From the NCBI GenBank assembly GCA_032622095.1, contig CP136067.1:746001-810000 (forward strand): DNA of 64,000 nt. The letters run 5' to 3'. The notes beneath the pieces were generated by a model that worked only from the letters and a program-made list of their open reading frames with translations, had not been told where the DNA came from and made no database searches. The position numbers and the translations under genes are program-made. Source of the DNA: Siphonodentalium dalli (taxonomy: Eukaryota; Mollusca; Scaphopoda; Gadilida; Siphonodentaliidae). Positions within the stretch are counted from its first letter, which is position 1, and each line of letters starts with the position of its first letter. This document shows positions 21,101 to 34,884 of the stretch, piece by piece.

Positions 21101-24100
21101 TCTCCGCCGATATTTGCTGTGAATATCTCCAGGTCTTCACGACACTTACGTGTACTTTCCGGTCGTGGCTCAAACTCTCCGAAAATGAGCCAAGATTTCA
21201 CCCAAATTTCGAGTTACCGTTGTATAATGCGTACCAATATTCTGGGCTATATATATTCAGGTAAGAAAAGATGCGACTTATACACCAACATTTACTGTTG
21301 TCATGGATCAATTTAGATTTGTGAAGATGCTGAATCAAGTCTGTCATAAAACACTGAAAATTGAAAAGTTTCACGAGAATAATTACGAGAAACAATTCAG
21401 TGATTCTTGTCGTATCTTAAGGTCTGATGGATGACTGGATTTGTCTAAATCCACCCCAAAACAGGCCTATTGCAAGGCATGGAGATGTTCATGGAAACCA
21501 TGTTTCATTTGGACAAATGGTTAGTTTGTCTCACAGTTTTTCGTATAAGAGTACTCCATCAGGCAGTAATGGATCCATTGAAATGACGGGACACTGCCCG
21601 CAGTTAACTACATATGTTAGGCATCATTAGCATCATGCCTTGAGTTGATTCAGAATGCTTGTCTTGACAGGAGACTCATTCAGATGATATCTATCTCTTG
21701 AAAAGATGGCAACCAGTTCGCCATTCATACAAGCTTATGGTCCCGTGTACACAAGATCTGGCACCCCATCTGGACTGGTGGTAACACATACCAAACATGC
21801 AACGGGATTGATTCCTTTTTTTCTTCAGATCGTAAATATGGTTTTCGATCACAACCGATGCCAGTCTTCAGGAACGGGGGTCCCATTTTGGGGCAAGACA
21901 GTACAGGGTATCAACAGTCTGGAGATGAAAGCAGTATTATATACATGCAGTATTGCATACATGCATTAATACATGCAGTATTATATACATGTATTAACAA
22001 TAAAACACTTCACACAAAGTGCTTAATATACAAACAAACAATACAAGGTCCAAATCCTTTTTTGTCAGTTAGCACAGGAACCTTGGTTCTAAAATCAGCT
22101 CACATACATGTACTAGTAGCAGGGTCCAGAACTAGCTTGTAGATTTTTATTTTGTCTCAACCAACCATGGATCCGTTTTGCAAATTTTTCACGAGAAGAA
22201 CATCATAAATTTGTGATAGATGCTCTCTCTTTTTCACGAAGGAGTTTATATGTTCATGCATTTCCACCAATTCCACGGTTTCCCCAAGTTTTTACAACTT
22301 GTGAGTCCTTTTCAGTGCGAGTTGATTTTAATAGATCTGCATTTACCAAGACAGTCTGGTTTTCCAATGATTTTAAATTTTCTAGTCAAATCATCCACTC
22401 GTTTTACCAGTTGTGGAACAGATATTAACACAATATCAGGGGAGGGTACACGTACCTAATCCGGAACCATACCTGATGAACCTGACGGCTTGGCATCATT
22501 CTGTCAACAGATATGATCTTGGCAACTTGGAACACGAAAATACTATCAGTCTAAATATTTAATAGTAAATATAGCGTTCCGAGGAAAAGAAAAGAAAGAA
22601 ACAAAAATGAAAAAAAATAATTCTCATGATGCATCTTTAGCAAATATAGTTAATTTGTTTTTTAGTCAGATATGTTTGCTTTGGGTTTTACAAATACTGT
22701 ACGGTTGCAGGATACAGTTTTCATGCTCTCATCAATTCTGCCACTGGGTTGCGAATATAGCAGTGGGACAACAGCCACACATTATTCGAATGTTGAATAT
22801 GTTTAATGCAAGGCCTCCAAAACGAAGGCTGGCACCGGTACACGCTTGGGATCTTCCAAAAAATAAAAATAAAAAATAATAATAATAATTTTTTGGAAAT
22901 ATTGAAGAATCCTCCATTTGTACCTTAGACTTGGCCAATTTGAAAACTGGTAGCTTACGTTGAAGACAACATTTTCTTGTTTGCCATTACCACTTTTGAA
23001 GGTGAAGTCACTGTAGTGATTTACAAAGTCTACATTTGGGTAGCAATGATATGAGAGTTCAATGGCAGGGCATTACTTTTTATGAAATGACCTTTTCTGA
23101 GTAGCATCATTTCTCATCAAGGTCCTTTAACCTTACTTTGAGAGAGATGTCAGAGTGGATCCGAAAAGTGCTCTTTGATGTTTGTTGATGGAACAAATAA
23201 TAACAATAATCGACCCCGTACACCAGTCTCATCACAAACTATATATTCCTGGTTAGTTAAGCTTATAAGAAGGTTTTTTTGTTTCCTTTCCAAGTGACAA
23301 CAACATTACGCGGCTCATTTCACACTTTGGATTGAATCTTCGTGAGCACTCTTCTTTGGAGCAGGAATGAGATACTTTCTGGAAAGTGCTGATTGGGCAC
23401 TTTATGCATCTATATTTATCAAGTTCTACTTGACAGATGTTGGCACTGAAGTGCTAAGTGTTGGGTAGATTCCCCAGCAAGTTTGCTGTGAAGGAAAATT
23501 GTGTTTTGGTTATCACATGTAAATAATGTTCAGTATATGTTATGATGTAAATCATGAAAGAACATTTCATGGAAGAACCATGGGACAACAGTATCAGACC
23601 AGAGCTACGCAGAGCAGCTATGAAATCAGCATAATTCTGTATGAATTATGTCAGGTGAGTAGCTAATTTTTGAAATAAAATTAGCAGATTTGGACACAAG
23701 TCCAAATTTTATGAATAAATTATACTCACCTGACATAATTCATTCCCGCCCTCCTCCCATCAGATACAGTTGGCCCATGGCTGATTGTGGCGCCATGGGA
23801 TCAAACTGAGTATACAGGTATGAGCAATGCGCATGCTCGGAATAACTAAAAAGTTTAACTGGGAAACGGAACAAACGAAACGAAACGTTTCATGTTTCCG
23901 ATTTTTGAGTGGCGGTTTGCGGAGGTTAAGATAAATCTAATTCTGTATGAATTATGTCAGGTGAGTATAATTTATTCATAAAATTTGGACTTGTGTCCAA
24001 ATCTGCTAATTTTAATATGATCAAACATTGAAATACAGATCTATACAGTATACCATGGCTTCTTCCATTCGTTGAGTTGAAAAAGTAAATACTGGAGTGT

Positions 24101-25384
24101 TATTACGCTGAATAATATAATATCTATGTTCAGGGTAAACACACCAGCCCCTCCCAAAATGGGCCGCATCCTCAGCATTGTATGGAGTTCAAGTTTTTTT
24201 CTTCCAATTTTCCTCTGACTCATTCTTTTTTATTATAATATACAAAAATGTGACAACAATAACGACCATAAAAAACGTTTGCTTTAAAAATAGTGAACCA
24301 AAATCATTATTTTATCATTTTATGCAGATTAGTTCCATACATCACCTTCTACATCATGTTCTGGAATCTTCGTTTCATGACTTTATAAAGCAAAATAAGC
24401 AATGAAACCATATGAGACAATTTTTTGTCATGTAGGTGCTGGGTTGTGGGTAGCTATCCAGACCTGGACATTTGAAAGAATGAAATTAAATAAAAACAAA
24501 TTTAAATCTCAAGTCATTTTTCTCGCCATTTCAGGATCAAATAATCAATTGTGTGATTAAAAAAATATGTCGCTTGGAAAAAAATATATTTTAATATAAA
24601 AAAAAGGGAATTATAAAAAAAAACATTTTTCTGGCAATTTCAGGATCAAACTATGAAAAGTGGGGGGAAATTTGTCACTTGAAAATCAATTTTTTTTAAA
24701 TAAAAACAAAGTTAAATATCAAACAATTTGGCCATTCCAGAGTCAAACGTTATCAAATGAATGAAATTATTTTCAGTCATATATGGGAGATGAAGATTAG
24801 GGAGATACATTGTAACAAACTATTAAGATTTCATTCATTTATTCATACATTTCTCCAGCTCGGGCAAACGAAAGCCCCTGTAATTTCCACCATCATTTGG
24901 GAAAGCATACTGAAATTACTGATGCCATTCACAACACACGATGGAAGAGGTCTGCAGTTATGCAAACCATGGTAGCCATAGCACCACCGAATAAACTGTC
25001 TATGCGTTATGCCTGTATTTGTTGTGCAGAGGTCCATTAAACGGATGACTATACTGTTGCTGGTATCCTAACCATGCAACTTCAAGTAGCCATGGGTCCA
25101 GGACCAGGCACACACTCCTGAAGGGGACAGTCTCTGTGATACACTTGAAGTGTCCTTCTTCCTATGAAATCGCTTTTGTCACTTCCTTTAGCTTGGTCTC
25201 AACTTTTTCAATCTCATGGCAACATCTGCACTCACAGGTACATTGTAGTCTCCATCACATACATAGGTGCATGAACACCTGAAATGACAAGGGAAATACA
25301 TTTATTATGGAACAACTCAGAGTTAACATTCAATTCCTCAATTTTGTTGATGCAAACTTTGACAAATTTGTAACAAACTCGACA
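18190..25384. other. Intron 6 interior: no gene recognised; inverted and small tandem repeats
   Basis: No exon with EGF or SEA features and no open frame above ~95 codons with recognisable content. Noted: two ~120 bp direct repeats with GATCGACCGATAAACACTCA (19330..19570), an A-run at 20461..20482, and ATACATGCAGTATT repeats near 21940. CTCACCTGACATAATTCAT at 18955 recurs inverted or direct at 23640, 23730 and 23945, with GTATACAGGTATGAGCAATG at 23810 mirroring 19040..19065. Loose ~100 bp repeats with CCATTTCAGGATCAAA lie at 24480..24740. Base composition is less AT-extreme than around it. Confidence 0.5.
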
Positions 25385-25565
25385 TACAGTAATGCCCTAA
25401 ATAATCGACCCCTTAACCACATCAGAATTATAGGTATAGTTTCAGGATTCAGTTTGAAATATGGCTTGTGGAAATTCATCGGAAAGCTCTCATGAAGGCA
25501 ACAAGTCATATTTCGGACTAAATCCTGAAAAGTTACCCACAGTTCTGCTGTATGTTCTGATGAAT
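25385..25565. mobile_element. TA1 palindrome, decayed
   Basis: TACAGTAATGCCCTAAATAA and CGACCCCTTAACCACATCAG are clear; the arms are diverged (TTCAGGATTCAGTTTGAAAT; GGACTAAATCCTGAAAAGTT) and the right terminal part is lost after AGTTCTGCTGTA. Confidence 0.75.
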
Positions 25566-27840
25566 GACAGTGGGCATGCGTCTGTCCGTCCACTTGTTCT
25601 CATGGATACATGCATCTTGGATAAGTTCCGCACAAATTTGTTATCAGAAGTTATACCTGCTGAATTGTTTACCAGGTATCTATTTCATTATCCAGTTTTG
25701 TTAATATCCTGTTTTAAAGATTCACAGCTTATACTATAGTAGTTTGTTTACTTGGTGTACATGATATCTCCCCCAGTGCATCCCCCCTTTTTACTATTTT
25801 CAGTCTGTCAAATGCTCACACCCACCGAGAATTCAACATACGACAAAATATAAATGTACACGTATTAATTTATTGCTTATTTATTTTTATGTTATAGTCA
25901 TTAAATGGCGATAAATTAACATGTTACAAGTTGTTTGAGTCAGGGTTTGGGTGGAGAGGGGGGAATTAGATACCCAGGTCTGAATATCCCCCACACCCAG
26001 CATCTACATAAGAGTATATGACAAAAATAAACTAATTATTTTATTGCTTATATTGCCCTATAATGCTATATATCCATTAAAATTTTGATTGAGTCAGGAT
26101 TTGGGTTGGGAGAAATTACACAGGCCTGAATATCCCTCCCCCCCCCCCCCCCCAAAAAGAAACCAGCAGCTGCATATGAGACAAAAATATCTTATTATTT
26201 ATCACTTACATTTACCGGTATATCGCTTTATATAGTCATGAAATGGCGAGAAATTAAAATTAATCGAGAAAAATAAGCAACTTATAAAATAATAAATTCA
26301 TTTTTGTCATAAGTAGCTGCTCGGTTGGGGAGTGGGGGCGATAATAAACCCGGGTATCTTTCTCCTGCCCCAAATACTGACTCAAACAACTTTTTCTTGG
26401 AAAGTTAATTTCTTTCCGTTTCATGACTATATATTCAGAAATAGCATACATTGGCATGTATAGACCAAGTTTTCTCAGTCCACAACAGCTTGGGAAATTG
26501 GTTGGGTTGATGCTGTTTTGGACCGAGAATCCGAGATGCCTCCTGTTGCTCTTCTATACCAGTACCGTAACAGATTTTCATTCAAAAGACATACTACATG
26601 TACATGTATAGTACCCCGACAGTCATGTGAACCCATGAATATAATCATCTCACTTGGACCACAATGAATCTGTCTTCAAAATGATATACAATGTACCATA
26701 TACTGTTATAGAAAATATCCACACCAAGATATTATCTCGACTCTCTCGAGATTTCGAGAAAAGAATCTTGAGATATTAACATATTTTCTCGAGATCATAC
26801 GGCAAGATCTCAAGAAAATATGCAGAGATCTCAAGATAATATCGCGAGATACTAGTAATATGTTCAGAGCTTGAGATGCGCATGTCAGGATCTCAAGATG
26901 TGTCGAGATAACAATTAACATGTTGAATATTCAACTTTCAAGACACTTTTTTTTTCTTGGACAATGTCACAAATCAAGAGTTAGCTAATTTTTGGCAAAT
27001 TATTATTTTAGCCAGTGCAAACACTGTCTCTGATTGTCATAGTACTGATACTAATAGCTGAATCCAATGTCAATCCGTGAGCAGCGATGGACTGGCAGTT
27101 GTCGAGTCCAGAATTTCAATACATAAAAAATTGACATTTTTAGTAAAAAAAAAAATACTTCTAGTATATTTTTAGACTAACATTTCGGCAGACACACAAC
27201 TTTTCCTTGAATTATATTTCATATTTCGATGTATTGAGTATGCGTAATGATTATTACACATGTCCGCTCGTATAAACGAGGTTTTAGCTAGTATTTACAT
27301 CAATTTTATTTTCACATGTTTTGCCAGTGACCGCGATATTTTTTATAAGAGACGCTCAGTGACTCACCATTTTCGTATGCGATTTTCATCTCTTCGCCAT
27401 CCAAGGTCTGGATCGTTTGGTGGTCTCACACCATGGTAATTTTGTGGTAATTCCGGCTCGTGCATGTACGCTCCCGTTGTCAAATTTAAAGTGTCTTCTG
27501 ACGAATCAGACGAGGAACAATCAGATCGCAAAAAATGTTTCTGTCAGTGTCAGCCATTGTGGGAAATACCCAAGGTCCTTAAGTACGTCACACGCTTTCT
27601 CGCAAATAACTGTTTCCGTCAAAATAGATAATGAGGTGAGGCATCAGGCTATCACCCAGATACACACAGTCGTAAACACTCGTATCTTTCAGACAGCGGG
27701 GGATTGTTTTCTTAAATAAGTGTGCATAACTTGATACAAATATGAATAAATGAACATATATTGAGAATTTTCGCGACGTCGACTTTAACACCAATGTAAA
27801 CCCACCCAGGCTTTCTCAAACAGCTTTACAGTTATTATTG
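25566..27840. other. Intron 6 distal part: AT-rich repeats, no gene recognised
   Basis: Three loosely repeated ~210 bp blocks at 25765..26400 contain TATATGACAAAAATAA..TATT, GAGTCAGGRTTTGGGT and CCCAGGTCTGAATATCCCCC, with a C-run at 26138..26153. A cluster of TCTCGAGAT / ATCTCAAGATAATAT words lies at 26715..26915. The rest shows nothing I can name. Confidence 0.45.
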
Positions 27841-27877
27841 CACATGAAGGGGGATAACTCTTTTATGTTTATTTCAG

Positions 27878-28490
<613 letters not shown>

Positions 28491-28531
28491 AATGCACATT
28501 AAGGGGAATAACTCTATTATGTTTATTTCAG

Positions 28532-28789
28532 CATGTGACTCTTCCCATTGGGGGCCAAACTGTGTTAATCCATGTGACTGTACGACCGGTGCGACGGAGT
28601 GTAACAGTATTAGGGGGTGTGTTTGTGCATCGGGTTGGACTGGCCAGTTCTGCCAAACAGACATTGATGAGTGCCACCTAACGACGACAAGATGTCCAGA
28701 CAAATCAACATGTAAAAATTACCGTGGCTCCTACAAATGTGTCTGTAACACCGGATACAATCTGAACACCACGACCAATCTCTGTGAAG
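28532..28789 (+). CDS. Exon 7: double EGF (8-Cys plus calcium-binding 6-Cys)
   Basis: The acceptor TGTTTATTTCAG and donor G|GTAAGA bound a 258 nt, phase 1-1 exon (86 codons). Unit 1 starts [11 protein letters not shown] and contains CVCASGWTGQFC; unit 2 starts DIDEC and contains RGSYKCVCNTGY. Cysteines at 2, 11, 15, 17, 24, 30, 32, 41, 48, 55, 61, 70 and 72 match exon 2 exactly. Five truncated copies of its acceptor plus ~90 nt of 5' exon lie immediately upstream (27878..28490). One copy of its 3' end and donor lies immediately downstream (28797..28850). Confidence 0.93.
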
Positions 28790-28796
28790 GTAAGAT

Positions 28797-28852
28797 ATGT
28801 CTGTAACACCGGATACAATCTGAACGCCACGACCAATCTCTGTGAAGGTAAG
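28797..28852 (+). repeat. Copy of the exon 7 3' end and donor
   Basis: Immediately after the real donor, TGTCTGTAACACCGGATACA and the rest of the exon end are repeated (one change, AACGCC for AACACC), ending CTCTGTGAAG|GTAAGA again. This gives a second possible donor 60 bp downstream. Confidence 0.88.
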
Positions 28853-28949
28853 ATATTAAAGGGCCGAAACCTATCTATTCAACAAACTCTATTTTAAGTT
28901 TGTTTCTTTATGCCAGCATTCACCATTTGTGGAATTCATAGTTATATAG

Positions 28950-29235
28950 TAACTAGCTGATCTGCCTGACTTCCTTCGGGTTATTTAGGGATTTCTTTGT
29001 GATCGCCTCCATCTTGGCAGAATATACAGCTTCTGGACAAACTATTGTTCGATCGGTCCAAAAACATGCCTATATATATATGAGCGAGGTCAAGGTCATG
29101 GTTGCACGTAAAATTAGACCCGCCCATATTGTTCCTGTGATCAAAGTAGGCCTACATACCAAATTTTAGTTTCAAGTCTATAACACGCATACAAACAGAA
29201 AGACAGACAGAAGTTTCAAAATATATAATAGATAA
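28950..29235 (+). repeat. Dispersed repeat ending in AGACAGACAGAAG
   Basis: GTAACTAGCTGATCTGCCTG, CTTCCTTCGGGTTATTTAGG at the start; GTCTATAACACGCATACAAA, CAGAAAGACAGACAGAAGTT and ATATATAATAGAT at the end. It has the look of a retroposon tail, but no reverse transcriptase is visible. A similar opening, AACTAGGGGATTGCCCGTCA, appears at 63856 near the window end. Confidence 0.5.
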
Positions 29236-29310
29236 TAAATGTGGTATCACACCAGTTTAAAATTCATTTACTTTTGGTTTTCTTGACTTTTTAAGTCTAA
29301 GTGAGTGTTC

Positions 29311-29528
29311 TTATCCCTTCTATGAAATTTTACGAAAACCCTGTACCAATGCATTATCTTATATTTGCGAGAATGATTGGCTTAAACAATAATTACGTAA
29401 ACCTTATAAGCCAGTGCATTCTCTTAATTATGCTAGGCTCCCTATGAGAGACTTGCATATATAAGAGAATGCACTGTCACATAATATTTAATGCTGTACC
29501 AGCACCGCTCTCATCATGAAAGGGTTAA
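29311..29528. mobile_element. PB3 MITE, diverged
   Basis: TTATCCCTTCTATGAAATTT at the left and CTCTCATCATGAAAGGGTTAA at the right; inside are ACCCTGTACCAATGCATTAT, TATATAAGAGAATGCACTG and TTTAATGCTGTACCAGCACC. The left target base is changed. Confidence 0.7.
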
Positions 29529-29575
29529 ACTGCTCTGACGGCTGACTGTCTGTACATCCGGTGTGCAATACAATG

Positions 29576-29805
29576 TACAGTAATGCTCTAAATAATAAAC
29601 TTCTTAACCACAGCAGAATTATGAGTAATTTTTCAGGATTTAGTCGGAAATATGGCTTGTTGCCATTCATCGGAAAGCTCTCACTGAGAGCTCTCATTGA
29701 GAGCTTTCCGATGAATGGCAACAAGCCATATTTCCGACTAAATCCTGAAAAATTACCCATAATTCTGCTGTGGTTAAGGAGTCGATTATTTAGAGCATTA
29801 CTGTA
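29576..29805. mobile_element. TA1 palindrome
   Basis: TACAGTAATGCTCTAAATAA to GATTATTTAGAGCATTACTGTA; centre CTCACTGAGAGCTCTCATTGAGAG. Long open frames on both strands are due to the mirror symmetry. Confidence 0.9.
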
Positions 29806-30511
29806 CCCTTATAGTTTGCTCAGGACAATGTGGCTCATGGCTGATTTGTGCACCATAAAGAGAAGTATGTGAGTAATACCCGATACACGATGCCTGAGAT
29901 TAGGGCTGGATGATATTAACGAAAATAAAAACCTTGATTTTGGAAAATAAAATTGTGGTTAACGATATAATCACATAATAATAATAATAATGTACTAATA
30001 ATTTCCCCAGAAACACTTATTCAAACAGACGAAGATGGATAACTCTAAAATCAAGTGTATTAATAACGCAATTTTGACTGAGACCATTCTTTTGACGGCG
30101 TGTTTCTGGGCCAGAAACAATAGAAATAACCAACCTTCAAAAATTGATATCTGATCACTCTGAGAGTTGATAGGTATGTTCCTCGACTTGAATCAATTAT
30201 TTTTTATCCCCGAAGCCAAAGAAATAGTAATTTATGAGGGCCTGATCGGATTGAGTACCTTTAACTAAATGTCCTGTCTTTAAATACTTATTTCTCACAA
30301 TATGTGACCAATGGAAGGGAAGTGTATTTAGCTGAATATCTGGATTATAAACACATCATTTAATCATAATGTCAGAAAAGTATCGCATATGGAATATACG
30401 TTCCAGATATAGATTTGTAAATATATGGAACAGCAATAACACTGTATTGCTAGGAACAAGCCTGTATTTAATATAGATATCTCATTAATTAATAAATATT
30501 TTTTTTAACAG

Positions 30512-30631
30512 ATGTGAATGAATGTGATGTTACAAGTTCATGTTCTCAGCAATGTACAAACACCGATGGAAGCTTCACGTGTTCGTGCGAACCAGGATTC
30601 TCACTGCAAATCGACAAATCATCGTGTGATG
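30512..30631 (+). CDS. Exon 8: single calcium-binding EGF-like
   Basis: The acceptor TTTTTTTTAACAG and donor G|GTCAGT bound a 120 nt, phase 1-1 exon. It reads DVNEC, CSQQCTNTDGSFTCSCEPGF and ends SSCDG. All six EGF cysteines and the Ca-binding opening are present. It is the first single EGF after double exon 7, matching exon 3 in position. A CCGTCCGT-type dispersed repeat follows about 190 bp downstream. Confidence 0.92.
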
Positions 30632-30821
30632 GTCAGTATGCGCAGTGTGATGCAATTAGTTTCACATACACCTATCAGTTTTGACACAAAACTTGTGACT
30701 CGGCTTATCTTCGAGGAGCCCCACATGCAAAATCTCAGTTTGTATTCATAGTGCTAATCTAATGCTGTATTTTATATGGATCATGATGTATATTATTTTA
30801 TCATATGACTCAATCATTATT

Positions 30822-31620
30822 ATACCCCCCGCAACGAAGTTAGGGGGGGTATACTGGAGTCAGCTTGTCCGTCCGTCCGTCCGTCGTCCGTCGGCGTCGT
30901 CCGGTCGGCGTCGTCCGTCCGTGGACACAAATTTGTCCGGAGTTTTTCTCAGTCGTTTTTTTATCAATGTCCGTGAAACTTGGCACAGACATCAACCACC
31001 ATGGGAACCTGTGCACCTGCGATTATGACGTCTGTTGGACTTTTTTTAGTGGAGTTATCCCCCCTTTTTCAACTTAGAAAATTTTCACAACATGTATACT
31101 TTTGTCCGAGCTATTATTCCTACATTTTTCAGTCAATTTTTTTAAAACATGGCACAGATATTTAGTACCATGGGAACTTGTGCACTTGCGATTATGACGC
31201 CTGTCCGACATTTTTTGGTGGAGTTATCCCCCTTTTTTAATTTATAAACTTTTTTTGCAACATTCATAATTTTGTCCGAGCTTTTATTCCTACATTTTTC
31301 GGTCAATGTTTTTTAATCTTGGCACTGATATTTAGTACCATGGGAACCTGTGCACCTGCGATTATGACGTCTGTCCGACATTTTTTGGTGGAGTTATTCC
31401 CCTTTTACAACTTAGAAATTTTTTCGCAACATACATAATTTTGTCGAAGCTTTTATTCCTACATTTTTCGGTCAATAGGTTAGGGTTATGGTTGTACACC
31501 TGCAATGGGAATTGTTATTTTATTATTTTAACTAAATGTTTACTGACATGTGAAACATCTTAGTATTTTAAAAACAGGGGGGTATCCGTAGTCCCATTGG
31601 GACAGTCACACCTCTAGTTT
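30822..31620 (+). repeat. Dispersed repeat with GTCCGTCC head (ACCCCCCGCAACGAAG type)
   Basis: Begins TACCCCCCGCAACGAAGTTA, GGGGGGGTATACTGGAGTC, then a (GTCC)n run. Three ~150 bp units follow with TTGGCACAGACATCAACC, CCATGGGAACCTGTGCACCTG, GATTATGACGTCTGT and GGTGGAGTTATCCCCC. Ends GGGGGGTATCCGTAGTCCC. Repeats of this style are known from bivalve genomes; the class is not recognised. Confidence 0.7.
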
Positions 31621-32094
31621 ACATTGGAAAGTATGTCATAAATCAATTTCATATCAATTACTAGTTCATATCACCTTCCGATAATTTGATTGGTTTGTTG
31701 ACAAAAAGTGTGTTCTGATTGGCTGAATGGCAGCCGGGGCTGAGCCGCATCTCTAACTAAATGCAGGTCAAATTCGTGCGTGTCAATCAACGCGATGCCA
31801 AAATTCTCGCAATTATAATCTTGAAATATATAGTTTTGGACATTGTTATACGATAAATTGAATATGTAATTCGTATTTATCTAATAAACATACGATATAA
31901 TGTCACAAACTGAGAACAGAATAGCGAACTATATCTTCGCGTGCATATTATTTCTGCTAGTTCACCAGGTGTAATTGGGCTTCCGGTGCAATGAAGTGAC
32001 GTCACATTAACCTTTTGCTGCCGATGTCATATAGATATTTAGTGATTTGTGTGCGTTTTGGACATCATAATCAATTTATAGGTGTCATATGATA

Positions 32095-32242
32095 AATAGA
32101 ATATGTAATTCGTGTTTCTCTCATATGATATTTATGAAACTCGTCACAAATTTTCAGTTTTCTCTCGCCGGAGGCTCGAGAAAACTGAAAATTCTTAGAC
32201 TCGTTTCATAAATATCATATGAGAGAAACACTCATTTCATAT
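32095..32242. repeat. Palindromic foldback element
   Basis: GTTTCTCTCATATGATATTT, ATGAAACTCG on the left mirrors CGTTTCATAAATATCATATG, AGAGAAAC on the right; TTTTCAGTTTTCTC / GAGAAAACTGAAAATT surrounds the GCCGGAGGC loop. Confidence 0.85.
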
Positions 32243-32404
32243 CCTCTATTTATTTAATGAATATATAAATCATTCTAACACAACTTTCTAAAAACCACAA
32301 ACGTTTGGACAAATTTATCCTAACTGTACTTAAATTCAAGGACAATGATTGAGGGCTTAAGCTCATTAACCCTGGACATTCATAATAATATATCTGCAAA
32401 TAAT

Positions 32405-33075
32405 TTTATGTTTACCAATACCATAGTATGGTAAACATAGTGTCGTTGTCCGGATTTTCCACTCGTCGTTCGTCCGTCCGTCTGTCTGTCCGTCCGTCCG
32501 TAGACACTTCACGAGTAATGCGATAACTCAAACATTTTCTACCCGATCGGAACCAAATTTTGTATATGGGTTTCTCAGCCCAAAATACAGATCGAGTTCG
32601 ATTTTGTTACAGAGTTATGGCCCTTTTTCAACTTAGAATTCACACATTCTGCCATAACTCAAAACTTTTTTATCTGATTGGAACCAAATTTGGTATGTGA
32701 GTTTCACAGCCCAAAATACTGATAGAGTTCGAATATGGGTTTGATCCGATTTATTTTAAAGGAGTTATGACCCTTTTTCGAAAAAAAAACATTTGATTTT
32801 TTTTTAAACTTTTATAATAATAATAAAAAAAATGTCTTTGACTCTTTCATTTATTTTCATTTAGATATTGATGATTATGATACAAGTTGATAAAAAGGTT
32901 CCCAATGTGTCCTTTTAATTTTTTTAAATAATTAAAAATAATTCTTTTTTTAGGTTAAAAAAATTTGAAAAACTAACACCATTATAACTCTGCCAAGGGT
33001 ACTCCGAATCACCACACCAAATTTGTTTAAATCGGTCCAAAATCTTGTGTTATGTACTGGTAAATCTGTTTGGAG
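32405..33075 (+). repeat. Dispersed repeat with CGTCCGTCCGTCTGTC head
   Basis: TACCATAGTATGGTAAACAT is followed by CGTCCGTCCGTCTGTCTGTC and TACCCGATCGGAACCAAATT, CAGCCCAAAATACAGATCGA, GAGTTATGGCCCTTTTTCAA, in two ~125 bp units, then AT-rich sequence. Same family style as 30822 and 61880, diverged. Confidence 0.65.
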
Positions 33076-33848
33076 CAACATTAAATCCAATTCACAAATT
33101 CTATCCTATGCCTTTGGACTACTTAGCTATTGATAAGGCTATATTATTTTCTGATGTCTATTATGCCGATGTGCAATTAATCTGACAAAGAAGGCTATGG
33201 TATCTAATTTAAAATAAAGATTTAACACTAAACATCACATGATAGACTTGGACATCTGTGCTGCAGAGTTATATCATCAGATGGTCTGGGGTCATTATAA
33301 TTGTTATTCGTTTAATAGAGAGGTCAGTGTTCAACCTAAACAATTCCTGTGATTTGTTGACAGCTCTGCTATATAATTGATATTAATGGGTCAGCAGTGA
33401 GGTGGCTTATCTGTATACTATATTGTTGGTAGAATTTGACACATTATTATTGTAAACTTAAATTGGACTCTCTTAACCCAAGTATTCCATGTCCAGGTCA
33501 CACCTTTCACATTTAACTCAAGGCTGTGATGGTTTAGCATTACAGATCCTGTACCAGTGCATTCTCTTATATAAATGCGAGTGACCCATAAATTCCAATA
33601 ATTTGTGTTATGTACATGTGTCTATAATAGTGCATAACAGTATATTCCAAAACTCTCATTTATCATTTCGATCATAGTAAATTTTTATCGCCAAGGGATG
33701 GGTTAACATCTGCCGATCGTGATCGGCCTCTCGTTATTTTTCACCAGTGCTGAAGTGTTCACAAAGCACATAGACATATACACATCAAATTACAGAGATA
33801 ATGTATGTTGTGTATTTTGTAAGCTATTATCAAAATTCAAAGTAGCCC

Positions 33849-34249
33849 TTAACCCTTTACCCAACAAACCGGCCAAAACCGGCCAAATAAAGCTTCAACA
33901 GCCTAAAATATCTTGGGTCTGTCTCAATAAAACCATACAAATATGGATATCATTGGAACCGGCTCCTTGACCACATTGTGATAGTTACAGTTATGACCTG
34001 TGCCAATGCATTCTCTTATATATGCGAGTCGACCATAGGTCGCCTCGCATATATAAGAGAATGCATTGGCCTAAAAAAAATCCTTTTTTTAACACTTTTT
34101 ACCATTTTTTCTTACATTCTTTAACAATTTTATAATTTTTAATGTGTTAAGCCAATGCATTCTCTTATATATGCGAGGCGACCTGTGGTCGACTCGCATA
34201 TATAAGAGAATGCATTGGCACAGGGCCGTTCTGTTGGGTAAAGGGTTAA
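33849..34249. mobile_element. PB1 MITE, reverse orientation
   Basis: TTAACCCTTTACCCAACAAA and CTGTTGGGTAAAGGGTTAA bound about 400 bp of the same layout as the copy at 8899. Target is TTAA. Confidence 0.88.
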
Positions 34250-34317
34250 ACCTCTTTCGTTGGTGCACTTTTTGTTGCCTCATTTAACCACTATCCACTT
34301 AAACACCCTTTCGTTTG

Positions 34318-34860
34318 CCTCACTGTCCGTCCATCCATCCGATGTTTGTTTATGTCATAACTTAAACAGTAGTGTACAGATTTCATTGAAATATGGTATG
34401 GATGTTCACTACTATGAGGACATTCAATAGAGGTTCAATCGTTTTGTTCAGAATTTCCATTCTAGAGTTAATTAATCTTTGTTTATCTGGATATGTTGGC
34501 GTTTTGGTCCGTCAAATGTCTGTTCAGGTCATAACTTCAACAGTAGTGCTTGGATTTTAATGAAATTTGGTGTGGATGTTTACTACTATGAGGATATTCA
34601 ATAGAGGGTTTAATTGTTTTGTTCTGGTTTTCTATTCTAGAGTTATTCATCTTTGTTATCTGGAAAATGTTGGCCTTTTGGTCAGTCGGATGTCTGTTCA
34701 GGCCATAACTTGAACAGTAATGCTCGGATCTTAATGAAATTTTGTATGGATGTTCAGCACTATGGGGGCATTTAATATTCGGTTTTTGGTTTTTCTTTTT
34801 ATACTTATTCATCTTTGTTTATATGAAAATGCTGATTTTTGGGTCTATCTGTCTGAGTAG
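34318..34860 (+). repeat. ~160 bp tandem, three diverged units (GTCCGTCCATCC head)
   Basis: Units share ATAACTTSAACAGTAGTGC, TGAAATTTGGTRTGGATGTT, ACTACTATGAGGA.ATTCAATAG and AGAGTTATTCATCTTTGTT. Diverged dispersed repeat; no gene seen. Confidence 0.72.
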
Positions 34861-34884
34861 ATCAGTCATAGTTTAAAAGGTATG

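Noticed and set aside
29488-29872. Sense and antisense frames FSGFSRKYGLLPFIGKLS
   Set aside because: These recur in every TA1 palindrome because both arms encode the same string; non-coding MITE.
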